NCBI GenBank assembly: GCA_947493195.1
Contig: CANLQG010000002.1
Location: forward strand, 124,001-188,000
DNA length: 64,000 nucleotides
Origin: an uncultured Sphingomonadaceae bacterium
Lineage (GTDB): Bacteria > Pseudomonadota > Alphaproteobacteria > Sphingomonadales > Sphingomonadaceae
Direction of reading: 5' to 3'
Shown: piece by piece, positions 16,890 through 26,385 of the stretch
Layout: every line of letters starts with the position of its first letter
Position numbering within the stretch: the first letter of the stretch is position 1
Translations under genes and position numbers: made by a program
Notes under the pieces: generated by a model
The model's database searches: none
The model's input: only the letters and a program-made list of their open reading frames with translations
Told to the model about the DNA's origin: nothing

Positions 16890-19160
16890 ATGAAACGCAA
16901 GTTGCACACAACACTGCCGACTGCCGCCCTGCTCGCCGCGCTGCTTCCGCAGGCGGTCTGCGCGCAGGACAACGCCGAGCAGGCGCAGGACCGGCAGGAA
17001 GACGCCGACGACGGACTTCTGGACACCATCGTGGTGACGGCGCAGCGCCGGTCCGAAGCGCTGCAGGAAGTGCCGATCGCGGTATCGGCCCTGAATGCAG
17101 AGCGCATCCGCGAAGCCGGCTTCAGCGATGTCGAGGACCTGACCTCGACCGTGCCCAACCTCAGCGTCTCGGCCCTGTGGGGAACGTCCAACCCCAAGAT
17201 CTTCATGCGCGGCATCGGCAACAACAACTTCAACCAGACAGCCGAAAGCAAGGTCGCGGTCTACCTCGACCAGGTCTATCTTTCCGCACCTTCCGGGCAG
17301 CTTTTCCAGATGTTCGATCTGGACCGGATCGAGGTGCTTCGCGGACCGCAAGGCACGTTGTACGGCAAGAATGCGACCGGTGGTGCTATCTCCGTCTATT
17401 CGCAGTTGCCAGACGACGAGTTCGAGGGATACGCGCGCGCCGGATACGGCAACTACGATGCCATCGACCTCGAAGCTGCAATGACCATCCCGATGTCCGA
17501 AACGCTATCGGCCCGCGTCGCTGGCACGTGGACGACGCGCGATGGCTACGTGCTCGATCTGGCAACCGGTGACTATGTGAACGATGCCGACCAGTGGGCG
17601 GCGCGCGGCATTCTGCGCTGGCAGCCCAATCCGGGCGTGGACATCGCGCTGAATTTCCACGGCGGGGCGTCCGAGGCGACCAACAATAATTCGGTGCACC
17701 GGGGTCTCTTCGATCCGGCCGAGCTGGCATTGGGCAACTTCGCCCGCTTGTCCGCAGCAGAGATCATCGCGCGCGAAGGCGTCGACGTGCTGGGCTACCG
17801 CGACACCAATGCCGATCCCTACGTGAACACCTATGGCAACGACACCTTCGGCGATGTCGAGCTGTTCGGCATGTCGCTGGTGGGCGACTTCGAGATCGGC
17901 AACACGACACTCACGTCTGTGACCGGGTACGAGAACTCCAGGCGCAGTGTCCTGCAGGACGGCAATGGCGCGCCCAGCACGATCTTCACGATCAACTGGG
18001 GGCCATCGACATTCAAATCCATTTCGCAGGAATTCCGGCTTGCCTCTCAGAACGATGGCAACTTCAACTGGCTGGTCGGCGTGTTCGGGTTCCACGAAAC
18101 GGGCGAGGTCGAAAAATTCTACAATCTGGCAGATGTTTCCTTCGCGCTGGGCGGGATCGAGGCCTTCGATCAGGCCTACACCCAGAAAACCGATACGCTG
18201 GCAGCCTTCGCGCAGAGCACTGTCGGCCTGACCGACCGCCTCAACCTCACGGTAGGTGCGCGCATCAACTACGAGAAACGGACGATCGACCATCAGTCCC
18301 TCGCGACGACGGAGGCGGGTGTCTCTCTGTTACCGGGTCCGCTCTTCGACCTGGACCTGAGCGAAAGCTGGACCGAGTGGTCGGGCCGTGTCGCCCTCGA
18401 TTACGAGATTACCCCCGACATCATGGCCTTTGCCAGCATCAACCGGGGTTTCACCAGCGGCGGTTTCAACACCGGCGCCTTCAACGATCCGCTTGGGGCG
18501 GAGCGGGTGTTCGACCCGGAAACCGTCGTCAGCTACGAAGCCGGGGTAAAGTCGACTCTGCTCGGACGCCGTCTGCGCCTCAACGTGACGGGCTTCATTT
18601 ACGACTACAGCAACCTGCAGGTCTTCACCTTCACTCCATCCGGGCTGCAATTCATCGAGAACGCTTCGAACGCGCGGGTGGAAGGTGTCGAGGTTGAAGT
18701 CCAGTCGCGGCCTTTCGACAACCTTGAACTGGGTGCCAGCGTCGGCCTGATGAGCAGCGAGTACCGCGACTTCACCCGCGACCTGGGCGGCGTGACCGAG
18801 GATCTGAGCGGCAACCGCCTGATCGGTGCGCCTAATTCGCAGTTCAACCTGGTGGGCAAGTACACCGTGCCCGTATCGCCCGGAGATTTCTGGGTGCGCG
18901 GCGACTACACCTACACCGGTAACCGTTACTACGACGAGCGCGAGCTGGAGGAAATCAGCAGCGAGGGCGCGACGACCAATCTCAACGCCTCCATCGGGTT
19001 CACCGATATCGACGAGCGGTTCGAACTCAGCCTGTGGGCCAGGAACCTGACCGACGAGGTCTACATCATCGACATCCTGGATTTGGGTATCTTCGGGTAC
19101 CAGAACGTCTGGTACAACATGCCTCGCACTTACGGCGTTTCGTTCGAATACCGGTTCTGA
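16890..19160 (+). CDS. TonB-dependent receptor, catabolic-cluster type
   Basis: A 756-aa outer-membrane receptor with signal peptide (MKRKLHTTLPTAALLAALLP, ending AVCAQ), TonB-box region DTIVVTAQRR, plug domain with the conserved LRGPQGTLYGKNATGGAI, and a beta-barrel ending in VSFEYRF. It belongs to the large sphingomonad group of receptors associated with catabolic genes rather than the siderophore type. ATG 16890 is chosen because it starts the signal peptide; the frame is open upstream. It sits between the Rieske oxygenase and aldehyde dehydrogenase, so it probably imports the pathway substrate through the outer membrane. No Fur box was seen upstream. Confidence 0.92.
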   Translation: MKRKLHTTLPTAALLAALLPQAVCAQDNAEQAQDRQEDADDGLLDTIVVTAQRRSEALQEVPIAVSALNAERIREAGFSDVEDLTSTVPNLSVSALWGTSNPKIFMRGIGNNNFNQTAESKVAVYLDQVYLSAPSGQLFQMFDLDRIEVLRGPQGTLYGKNATGGAISVYSQLPDDEFEGYARAGYGNYDAIDLEAAMTIPMSETLSARVAGTWTTRDGYVLDLATGDYVNDADQWAARGILRWQPNPGVDIALNFHGGASEATNNNSVHRGLFDPAELALGNFARLSAAEIIAREGVDVLGYRDTNADPYVNTYGNDTFGDVELFGMSLVGDFEIGNTTLTSVTGYENSRRSVLQDGNGAPSTIFTINWGPSTFKSISQEFRLASQNDGNFNWLVGVFGFHETGEVEKFYNLADVSFALGGIEAFDQAYTQKTDTLAAFAQSTVGLTDRLNLTVGARINYEKRTIDHQSLATTEAGVSLLPGPLFDLDLSESWTEWSGRVALDYEITPDIMAFASINRGFTSGGFNTGAFNDPLGAERVFDPETVVSYEAGVKSTLLGRRLRLNVTGFIYDYSNLQVFTFTPSGLQFIENASNARVEGVEVEVQSRPFDNLELGASVGLMSSEYRDFTRDLGGVTEDLSGNRLIGAPNSQFNLVGKYTVPVSPGDFWVRGDYTYTGNRYYDERELEEISSEGATTNLNASIGFTDIDERFELSLWARNLTDEVYIIDILDLGIFGYQNVWYNMPRTYGVSFEYRF

Positions 19161-19254
19161 CGCGCGTGCCGAGACCTCTCCACCCCACTGTCAACCGCGC
19201 AACACCTGACGATCGTCGGGCAGCCGGGTCGTACGAATTCTCAGGAGCGAGACC

Positions 19255-20784
19255 ATGAACAACCAGCAAGTCACGAGCGAAGGTGCCAGCCGTGCGTCGG
19301 GGATCTTTGCCGAACGCTATGACAACTTCATCGGCGGCGATTGGGTCCCGCCGCAAGGCGGGGAATACTTCGTCAACCTGTCCCCGGTGGACGGGGTGAA
19401 ATTGAACGAGGTTGCGCGCTCGCAGGCCGCCGACATCGAACTCGCGCTGGATGCAGCGCACAAGGCGAAGGAAGCGTGGGGGCGAACCAGTCCGGCAGAC
19501 CGTTCGCAGGTATTGAACCGCATAGCCGATGCGATGGAAGCCAACCTGGAATTGCTAGCCAAGGCCGAAAGCTGGGACAACGGCAAGCCGATCCGCGAAT
19601 GCATGGCCGCCGACCTGCCCTTTGCGATAGATCATTTCCGCTATTTCGCAGGGGCTATCCGCGCGCAGGAGGGGCGGCTGTCCCAGATCGACGACGATAC
19701 CGTGGCCTATCATTTTCACGAGCCGCTGGGCGTTGTCGGGCAGATCATTCCGTGGAACTTCCCGATGCTGATGGCCGCGTGGAAAATCGCGCCTGCGCTG
19801 GCAGCGGGTAATTGTATCGTGCTGAAACCGGCGGAGCAGACCCCCGCCTCTATCATGGTGCTGGCCGGAATCATCGGCGATCTGTTGCCCGCTGGCGTGC
19901 TGAACATCGTGAACGGCTACGGCCAGGAAGCGGGCAAGGCTCTGGCCACTTCGCCACGCATCGCCAAGATCGCCTTTACCGGCGCGACCTCCACTGGCCG
20001 CCAGATCATGCAGTATGCGACCGAGAATCTCATTCCCGTAACGCTGGAACTGGGCGGCAAGTCGCCCAATATCTTCTTCGCGGACATCGCCGATGAGGAC
20101 GATGACTTCTTCGACAAGGCGGTGGAAGGCGCCTTGATGTTCGCGCTGAACCAGGGAGAAGTCTGCACCTGCCCCAGCCGCGCACTGGTGCATGAAAGCG
20201 TCTACGACAGGCTGATGGATCGCGCCACGCAGCGGCTGAAGGCGATCCGGCAGGGCAACCCGCTCGACAGTGATACGATGATCGGCGCGCAGGCTTCGCA
20301 GCAGCAGATGGAGAAGGTGCTCCGCTACATCGAGATCGGTCGCGAGGAAGGTGCCGAGGTCATTGCAGGCGGCCATCGCGCGCTGACGGATACGGCGCTT
20401 GGCGAGGGATACTATGTCGCGCCCACGATCCTGCGCGGCACCAATGACATGCGCGTTTTCCAGGAAGAGATCTTCGGGCCGGTGCTGGCGGTGACCACGT
20501 TCCGCGACGATGAAGAGGCGATCCGCAGAGCCAACGATACGACCTACGGGCTTGGCGCAGGCGTATGGAGCCGCGACATCAACCGCTGCTACCGCGCGGG
20601 CCGTGCCATCCAGGCGGGCCGGGTGTGGACCAACTGCTACAACCTCTATCCCGCACACGCGGCGTTCGGGGGATACAAGCAATCCGGCATCGGGCGGGAA
20701 AACCACCTGATGATGCTGGCACACTACCAGCAGGTGAAGAACCTGCTTGTCAGTTACAGCCCGAAAGCGCTCGGGTTCTTCTGA
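19255..20784 (+). CDS. Aldehyde dehydrogenase, AcoD-like
   Basis: A 509-aa NAD(P)-dependent aldehyde dehydrogenase of the AcoD/ExaC acetaldehyde dehydrogenase group. It shows [31 protein letters not shown] with the general-base Glu, and [11 protein letters not shown] with catalytic Cys304 (a second Cys, C306, is typical for this group). It converts an aldehyde to the acid. In acetoin clusters AcoD removes the acetaldehyde released by acyloin cleavage, and here it lies next to a PrpE-type ligase and an E1/E2 complex. ATG 19255 follows CAGGAGCGAGACC. Confidence 0.93.
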   Translation: MNNQQVTSEGASRASGIFAERYDNFIGGDWVPPQGGEYFVNLSPVDGVKLNEVARSQAADIELALDAAHKAKEAWGRTSPADRSQVLNRIADAMEANLELLAKAESWDNGKPIRECMAADLPFAIDHFRYFAGAIRAQEGRLSQIDDDTVAYHFHEPLGVVGQIIPWNFPMLMAAWKIAPALAAGNCIVLKPAEQTPASIMVLAGIIGDLLPAGVLNIVNGYGQEAGKALATSPRIAKIAFTGATSTGRQIMQYATENLIPVTLELGGKSPNIFFADIADEDDDFFDKAVEGALMFALNQGEVCTCPSRALVHESVYDRLMDRATQRLKAIRQGNPLDSDTMIGAQASQQQMEKVLRYIEIGREEGAEVIAGGHRALTDTALGEGYYVAPTILRGTNDMRVFQEEIFGPVLAVTTFRDDEEAIRRANDTTYGLGAGVWSRDINRCYRAGRAIQAGRVWTNCYNLYPAHAAFGGYKQSGIGRENHLMMLAHYQQVKNLLVSYSPKALGFF

Positions 20785-20807
20785 TCGTGACGGGTCTTCC
20801 TGCCGCA

Positions 20808-22685
20808 ATGGAACATGCCGACTGGCTGGCGGCTGCCGACCTGATCGACTGGTCGGTGCCGCCACAGATCGCGCTCGACGCACACAAGGCGCCGCTGTGC
20901 CGATGGTTTCCCGACGGACGGCTCAACACCTGCCACAACGCTCTCGATCGGCATGTAGAGGCCGGGCATGGTGACAGGCCCGCACTGATTTTCGACAGTG
21001 CGATGACTGGGGATCGGCGGCAGTACACCTACGCCGAATTGCGAGACGAGGTAGCGCGCGTTGCCGGAATGCTGCGCGGCCTTGGCGTGGGGAAAGGCGA
21101 CCGCGTCCTCATCTACATGCCGCTGGTACCCGAGGCGGTTATGGCGATGCTGGCCTGCGCGCGCCTGGGGGCCGTCCATTCGGTGGTGTTCGGGGGGTTC
21201 GCCGCGCCGGAACTGGCAAAGCGGATCGTCGATGCCAGCCCGGTGCTGATCGTGACGGCAACCTGCGGGCTGGAGCCAACGCGCGTGGTGGAATACCTGC
21301 CGATCGTCTCGCAGGCGCAGGCTTTGGCCGGAAGTGACGTTCCCAAGGTGGTGCTCGGCCGCCCGCAGCACGAAGTCGTTCTGGATCCGGCCAGCGAACA
21401 CGACTGGCACACCCTGATGGACCATGCCGCGCCTGCCGCCCCTGTCGGGGTGGCCGCGACGGACCCGCTCTATATCCTCTACACCAGCGGCACCACCGGA
21501 ACGCCCAAGGGCGTGGTGCGCGACAACGGCGGTCATGCCGTGGCGCTGGCAAAGAGCATGGAGCTTGTCTACGGCGCGCGGCCCGGAGACGTGTTCTGGG
21601 CCGCTTCGGATATCGGCTGGGTCGTCGGGCACAGCTACATCGTCTACGCGCCCCTGCTGGCCGGCTGCACCACCGTTCTCTACGAGGGCAAGCCGGTAGG
21701 CACGCCCGATGCCAGCGCATTCTGGAGGATCGTGCGCGACTACGGTGTCGACATCCTTTTCACCGCGCCCACCGCAATCCGCGCAATCCGGCGCGAAGAT
21801 CCCGACGGAACCCATATCGCCGCCGCACCGCTTGCTAGCCTGCGCGCCCTGTTCCTGGCGGGCGAACGTGCCGATCCCGATACGCTGGAATGGATCGAGC
21901 AGCAGCTTGGCGTCCCGGTGATCGATCACTGGTGGCAGACCGAACTTGGCTGGCCCGCTATCGCCACCTGTCTTGGCCTTGGGGAGCGCGAAACGCGCTG
22001 CGGCAGTGCTGGCAAGCCTGTTCCCGGCTTCGACATTGCCGTGCTGGGCAGGAATGGCGAACGCCTTCCCGCAGGCGAAAGCGGCGACGTAGCCATCGCG
22101 ACGCCCCTGCCCCCCGGATGCCTCAGCACGCTGTGGGCGAATGACGAGAGCTTCGTGTCGACCTACCTAACTGCGCGCCCCGGTTATTACACAACCGGCG
22201 ACAACGGTTTCTTCGATACCGACGGTTTCCTGCACATCATGGGACGGAGCGACGACATCATCAACGTCGCCGGGCATCGCCTTTCCACCGGTGCCATGGA
22301 GCAGGTGTTGGCAGCGCATCCCGATATTTCCGAATGTGCGGTTGTGGCGGGGGCCGATCCGCTGAAAGGTCATCGCCCGGTGGGCTTCTTTGTCCTGCGA
22401 TCCGGTGCGCAGCGCGATGAAACCACCGTCGCAAGGGAAGTCGTAGAGCGCGTGCGAAACGAGATCGGTCCGGTCGCGGCCTTCCGCGAGGCCGTGGCCG
22501 TCCCCGGCCTGCCCAAGACCCGTTCGGGCAAGGTGCTGCGAGCGATCCTGCGCCAGATCGTCGACGGCCAGCCCTACACGCCGTCTGCCACGATAGAGGA
22601 TCCTGCCATGCTTTCGGATGCCGAGGCGGCGCTGGCCCGCGCCGGGATCACGCCACCCGCCGTTCAGCAAGAGGACCCAGCATGA
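20808..22685 (+). CDS. prpE: Propionyl-CoA/short-chain acyl-CoA synthetase, PrpE type
   Basis: A 625-aa AMP-forming short-chain acyl-CoA synthetase. It has the acetyl-CoA-synthetase-type N-terminal cap, the adenylation motif YTSGTTGTPKG, SAGKPVPGFDIAVL, YTTGDNGFFDTDG and the catalytic lysine region KTRSGKVLR. The overall pattern (IDWSVPP, FPDGRLNTCHNALDRH, VVGHSYIVYAPLLAG) fits PrpE rather than Acs. It activates propionate or a related short acid formed by the preceding aldehyde dehydrogenase. ATG 20808 is used; a GTG at 20787, 2 bp after the upstream stop, is an alternative. The end overlaps the E1 alpha start by 4 bp (ATGA). Confidence 0.88.
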   Translation: MEHADWLAAADLIDWSVPPQIALDAHKAPLCRWFPDGRLNTCHNALDRHVEAGHGDRPALIFDSAMTGDRRQYTYAELRDEVARVAGMLRGLGVGKGDRVLIYMPLVPEAVMAMLACARLGAVHSVVFGGFAAPELAKRIVDASPVLIVTATCGLEPTRVVEYLPIVSQAQALAGSDVPKVVLGRPQHEVVLDPASEHDWHTLMDHAAPAAPVGVAATDPLYILYTSGTTGTPKGVVRDNGGHAVALAKSMELVYGARPGDVFWAASDIGWVVGHSYIVYAPLLAGCTTVLYEGKPVGTPDASAFWRIVRDYGVDILFTAPTAIRAIRREDPDGTHIAAAPLASLRALFLAGERADPDTLEWIEQQLGVPVIDHWWQTELGWPAIATCLGLGERETRCGSAGKPVPGFDIAVLGRNGERLPAGESGDVAIATPLPPGCLSTLWANDESFVSTYLTARPGYYTTGDNGFFDTDGFLHIMGRSDDIINVAGHRLSTGAMEQVLAAHPDISECAVVAGADPLKGHRPVGFFVLRSGAQRDETTVAREVVERVRNEIGPVAAFREAVAVPGLPKTRSGKVLRAILRQIVDGQPYTPSATIEDPAMLSDAEAALARAGITPPAVQQEDPA

Positions 22686-23701
22686 CCATGCAGCCCACGA
22701 CAGCCCAGAAGCTGTGGATGTACGAAAAGATGATGACCAGCCGCCGTTTCGAGGAGGCGATTGCCCGGATCTATCTAGAAGGCAAGCAGCCGGTCTTCAA
22801 TATGGCGAATGGCCCCATTCCGGGCGAAATGCACCTGTCCGACGGGCAGGAACCCTGTGCGGTGGGCGTTTGCGTCCATCTCTCTTCCGAAGACGTGGTA
22901 ACCGCCACGCACCGGCCCCATCACCAGGCGATTGCGAAAGGCGTCGACCTGAAGCGCATGGCGGCGGAAATCTTCGGCAAGCAGACCGGCCTTAGCGGGG
23001 GGCGCGGGGGGCACATGCACCTGTTCGATCCCGCCGTGAACTTTGCCTGTTCGGGCATTGTGGGCCAGGGCCTTGGCCCGGCGGTAGGCGCGGCTCTTTC
23101 CCGCAAGATGCAGGGCAAGCCCGGCGTCGCGGTTGCCTACATCGGCGAAGGTGCGGCCAACCAGGGAGCGTTTCACGAGGCGCTGAACCTCGCTTCGGTC
23201 TGGAAGCTGCCGGTGGTGTTCGTGATAGAGGACAACGCCTGGGGCATCTCGGTATCCAAGAAGGCATCGACCGCCGTTCCGCATAACCATGTTCGCGCCG
23301 ATGCCTACGCGATGCCCGGTCACCGGGTGGAGGACAACGATCCGCTGGCGATCTTCGCAGTCGCCGGCGATGCGATCGAGCGTGCGCGGGCGGGCGACGG
23401 CCCCTCGCTGATCGAGATCGAGACATCGCGCCTTGCAGGACATTTCATGGGCGATGCGGAGGGCTATCGTCCTGAAGGCGAGAAAGACGGGCTGGTGGCG
23501 AAGGACCCCATTCCGGCCTTTCGCGGGCACATTCTCAAAACAGGCGAAGCCAGCGAGGACGAACTCTCGGCCATCGAAAACGCTGCAAGTGAGGCGGTGG
23601 ACGAGGCCATCGCCTTCGCGCGCCACAGCCCCGATCCCGAACCCGCCGACGCCCTCACCGGTGTCTTTATCGAGGCCCAGCCGCAAGGAGCCGTTGCATG
23701 A
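22682..23701 (+). CDS. acoA: Thiamine-diphosphate dehydrogenase E1 alpha subunit (AcoA-like)
   Basis: A 339-aa E1 alpha subunit. The thiamine diphosphate/Mg motif is GEGAANQ...VIEDN (residues 155-184), and GGRGGHMHLFD at 108-116 is typical of the pyruvate/acetoin dehydrogenase group. With the E1 beta encoded next it should decarboxylate a 2-oxoacid or cleave an acyloin such as acetoin, passing the acyl group to lipoate. AcoA is suggested by the neighbouring AcoD-like dehydrogenase and separate subunits; the true substrate is unproved. It overlaps its neighbours by 4 bp at both ends. Confidence 0.88.
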   Translation: MTMQPTTAQKLWMYEKMMTSRRFEEAIARIYLEGKQPVFNMANGPIPGEMHLSDGQEPCAVGVCVHLSSEDVVTATHRPHHQAIAKGVDLKRMAAEIFGKQTGLSGGRGGHMHLFDPAVNFACSGIVGQGLGPAVGAALSRKMQGKPGVAVAYIGEGAANQGAFHEALNLASVWKLPVVFVIEDNAWGISVSKKASTAVPHNHVRADAYAMPGHRVEDNDPLAIFAVAGDAIERARAGDGPSLIEIETSRLAGHFMGDAEGYRPEGEKDGLVAKDPIPAFRGHILKTGEASEDELSAIENAASEAVDEAIAFARHSPDPEPADALTGVFIEAQPQGAVA

Positions 23702-24735
23702 CAACCGTGGTCAAGGAAAACGAGCGCAAGCTGACCATCGCCCGCGCCATGGCGGAGGCATTGTCGCAGGAAATGCAGATCGATCCGCGCGTGTTCGTGA
23801 TGGGAGAGGACATCGGCGCGCTTGGCGGAGTCTACGGCAACACCCGCGGCCTGCTGGAGGAGTTCGGCGCAGAGCGGGTGCGTGATACGCCTATTTCGGA
23901 AACCGCTTTTGTCGGCGCTGCGGTGGGCGCGGCGCAGGACGGGATGCGGCCGGTCGTCGAACTGATGTTCGTCGATTTCTTCGGCGTTTGCTTCGACGCG
24001 ATCTACAACCTGATGGCCAAGAACACCTATTTCTCGAACGGCTCCTTCCGCGTGCCGATGGTGCTGATGACATCGACAGGCGGCGGTTATTCCGATGGCG
24101 GCCAGCATTCGCAATGCCTTTATGGCACCTTCGCCCACCTGCCGGGGATGAAGGTTGTCGCCCCATCCAATGCGTATGACGCCAAGGGCCTGATGACCGC
24201 CGCGCTGCGCGAGGATAACCCGGTCGTTTTCATGTACCACAAGGGACTGCAGGGCATGGGCTGGCTGGGCACCGAGCGCGGCGCCACCGTACACGTGCCC
24301 TCCGATCCCTACGAAGTGGAGATCGGCAAGGCAGCCATTGCCTGCGAAGGGGCGGACCTCACCATCGTGTCCGTCGGTATCGGTGTGCACCACGCGCTAA
24401 GGGCCGCCGAACAGCTCGGAGGCGAAGGCGTCAGCGTCGAGGTTGTCGATCTGCGCTCGCTCGTGCCGCTTGATCGCGAAGCCATCCGCACCTCCGTGGC
24501 CAAGACAGGGCGTCTCATCGTCGTTGACGAAGACTATCACAGCTTCGGCATGAGCGGCGAGATCATCGCGACAGTGGTCGAACACGATCTTGCCATGCTG
24601 AAGGCACCACCGGCGCGCGTCGCCTTCCCCGACGTGCCGATACCCTTTGCCCGGGTGATGGAGCGCTATTGCCTGCCCGATGCCGACAAGATCGTCGCGG
24701 CATGGCGCACCATGCAGTCGAAAGAGCGGACATAG
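23698..24735 (+). CDS. acoB: Thiamine-diphosphate dehydrogenase E1 beta subunit (AcoB-like)
   Basis: A 345-aa E1 beta subunit with the transketolase central pyrimidine-binding domain (EDIGALGGVYGNTRGL, RVRDTPISETAFVGAAVGAA) and the C-terminal domain (VEVVDLRSLVPLDREAI, RLIVVDEDYHSFGMSGEI). Together with the E1 alpha gene, whose stop overlaps its ATG, it forms the alpha2beta2 enzyme. An AGGAGAGC ribosome site after its stop serves the free lipoyl-domain gene. No lipoamide dehydrogenase (E3) gene follows, so a housekeeping E3 is probably recruited. Confidence 0.9.
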   Translation: MTTVVKENERKLTIARAMAEALSQEMQIDPRVFVMGEDIGALGGVYGNTRGLLEEFGAERVRDTPISETAFVGAAVGAAQDGMRPVVELMFVDFFGVCFDAIYNLMAKNTYFSNGSFRVPMVLMTSTGGGYSDGGQHSQCLYGTFAHLPGMKVVAPSNAYDAKGLMTAALREDNPVVFMYHKGLQGMGWLGTERGATVHVPSDPYEVEIGKAAIACEGADLTIVSVGIGVHHALRAAEQLGGEGVSVEVVDLRSLVPLDREAIRTSVAKTGRLIVVDEDYHSFGMSGEIIATVVEHDLAMLKAPPARVAFPDVPIPFARVMERYCLPDADKIVAAWRTMQSKERT

Positions 24736-24744
24736 GAGAGCGCA

Positions 24745-24978
24745 ATGGCAACCGACGTAACAATACCCGGCAATCTGTGGGAAGAAGACAGCGAGGCGGC
24801 GATCACGGCCTGGCTCGTTTCAGACGGCGCGCGAGTAACCAGCGGCCAGCTGATCGCGGAGATCATGGTGGAGAAGGTGCAGCACGAAATTCTCGCTCCT
24901 GCCGAAGGAACGATTGCAATCATCAAGCAGGTGGATGAGGTCGCCGCAAAGGGCGAGACGATCGCGCGGGTCGACTGA
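24745..24978 (+). CDS. Stand-alone lipoyl domain protein
   Basis: A 77-aa biotinyl/lipoyl-domain protein and nothing else. The expected lipoylated residue is K44 in EIMVEKVQHEI, within a normal lipoyl fold (WLVSDGARVTSGQLIAEI, ILAPAEGTIAII, AAKGETIARVD). In most complexes this domain is the N-terminus of E2; here it is a separate gene 9 bp after E1 beta and 1 bp before the E2 catalytic domain gene. It should carry the acyl group between E1 and E2, as a free swinging arm. Confidence 0.9.
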   Translation: MATDVTIPGNLWEEDSEAAITAWLVSDGARVTSGQLIAEIMVEKVQHEILAPAEGTIAIIKQVDEVAAKGETIARVD

Positions 24979-24979
24979 G

Positions 24980-25687
24980 ATGAACCTGCCGGACGCCTCA
25001 TCCTCGCCGGAGATCACTGTCGTTCCCTTGCGCGGAGCGCGCAAGATGATTGCCGACAAGATGGTCTCCAGCCTGCGCGAGACAGCGCAGCTTACACATC
25101 ACGCGACTGCCGATGCCAGCGCTTTGGTCACTGCCAAGGAGCGCTTTGATCGCTCTGGCCAGAAGACCTCGATCGAAGACCTGGCCATGTTCGCCGTCAT
25201 CCGCACTCTGGTGGATTTTCAGGAACTGAATGCGCGTCTTGAGCAGGGCGCAATCAACATGAGCAGGCCGGTACATCTCTGCGTCGCGATAGGCCTGCCG
25301 AACAATCTCCTGGTCGCTCCTGCAATATTCGATGCGCAAAGCCTCTCACTTTCCGAACTTCGCGCGGCAAGGCAGGATCTGGCGGCGCGGGCGCGGACCA
25401 ACGCTCTCTCGGTGCGCGAAATGACTGGCGGGACATTCACCATCAGCAATCTGGGCCTGAGCCGCGTCGAGCATTTTACGCCGATCCTCAATGCGCCGCA
25501 GGTCGCGATCCTTGGATTGGGACGAATGGTTGAAAAGCCGGTGAAGGACCAGGAGGGGAAGATCGCATTCGTGCCGCACATCGGCCTCTCGCTGACATTC
25601 GATCACCGCGCGGTCGATGGTGCGCCAGCCGCAGCATTTCTCACCGCGGTCTGCGAGAGCCTGGAAAGCAGCCAGACCTTCGCGTGA
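24980..25687 (+). CDS. 2-oxoacid dehydrogenase acyltransferase (E2) catalytic domain, split from lipoyl domain
   Basis: A 235-aa E2 catalytic (CAT-like) domain with the active site DHRAVDG (H209, D213) and the conserved TGGTFTISNLG. It has no lipoyl domain of its own and no clear peripheral-subunit-binding domain: only about 18 residues precede the start of the catalytic fold (VPLRGARKMIADKM). It transfers the acyl group from lipoate to CoA. The start codon at 24980 lies 1 bp after the stop of the lipoyl-domain gene. The split arrangement is unusual. Confidence 0.88.
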   Translation: MNLPDASSSPEITVVPLRGARKMIADKMVSSLRETAQLTHHATADASALVTAKERFDRSGQKTSIEDLAMFAVIRTLVDFQELNARLEQGAINMSRPVHLCVAIGLPNNLLVAPAIFDAQSLSLSELRAARQDLAARARTNALSVREMTGGTFTISNLGLSRVEHFTPILNAPQVAILGLGRMVEKPVKDQEGKIAFVPHIGLSLTFDHRAVDGAPAAAFLTAVCESLESSQTFA

Positions 25688-26385
25688 ACGGCGTCAGATT
25701 TTTTTGCGATACCGCCGATGCCCTGCGCAAGGAGGCAAGACTGCTGACCCGTGTTGCGCAGTGTGAAAGCGACCGGGAAAATTTGCTCTGGACCGGAGGG
25801 CGCTCGCTGGTCGCGCCGAGTTCCATACGACATCACCCGCAGTTTGAATTTGCCGTCCGGAATAGTATCGCGCGTGGCTGGCCGGTCGAACTGCGACCCT
25901 CTGGCGGCGGGATCGTCCCGCAAGGACCAGGCATCCTGAACCTCGCGCTGGTTCAGGTGACGAATACCGCCCAGTCACGCGATTCGGTCTATTTCTATCG
26001 TGTCCTGACCGATGTGATTGCCCGCGCCGTCGATTGCCCCGATGCGGTTTCGGTCGGCTCAATAGCCGGGAGCTTTTGCGACGGGAAATATAACGTCGCC
26101 GCAAAGGGCCGCAAACTGGCCGGCACAGCGCAGCGATGGACGAGCCGGCGTGACGGATCAGGGGACTACGCAGTACTCGCCCACGCCGTGATACTCTGCG
26201 CCGCCGACATCAGCGCGTGCTGCGCCGCCATCAATGATTTTTGCTCTGGACTTGGTGTCTTATCGGCGTTCAATCCACGGGCGCATATCAATCTTCAGGA
26301 GCTTCTCCCCGATAACCGCGACGCAATCGAGCACTTTGCATCGATGGTCGGCATTCATGAAGCCGAACCGGCTGCGCTTAATTGA
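25684..26385 (+). CDS. Lipoate-protein ligase A-like protein
   Basis: A 233-aa protein of the lipoate/biotin ligase fold. It shows the family signature RPSGGGIVPQGPGILNLALV (residues 71-90) and GKYNVAAKGRKLAGTAQRW with the probable catalytic lysine K144. It presumably attaches lipoate (or transfers octanoyl) to the free lipoyl protein encoded two genes upstream. The GTG start overlaps the E2 stop codon (GTGA). It closes the plus-strand gene series. Lipoate ligases occur in other acetoin clusters, which agrees with the assignment. Confidence 0.85.
   Translation: MNGVRFFCDTADALRKEARLLTRVAQCESDRENLLWTGGRSLVAPSSIRHHPQFEFAVRNSIARGWPVELRPSGGGIVPQGPGILNLALVQVTNTAQSRDSVYFYRVLTDVIARAVDCPDAVSVGSIAGSFCDGKYNVAAKGRKLAGTAQRWTSRRDGSGDYAVLAHAVILCAADISACCAAINDFCSGLGVLSAFNPRAHINLQELLPDNRDAIEHFASMVGIHEAEPAALN

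Noticed and set aside
19555..20883. 442-codon open frame antisense to the aldehyde dehydrogenase
   Set aside because: Shadow frame; the plus-strand gene has all catalytic motifs.
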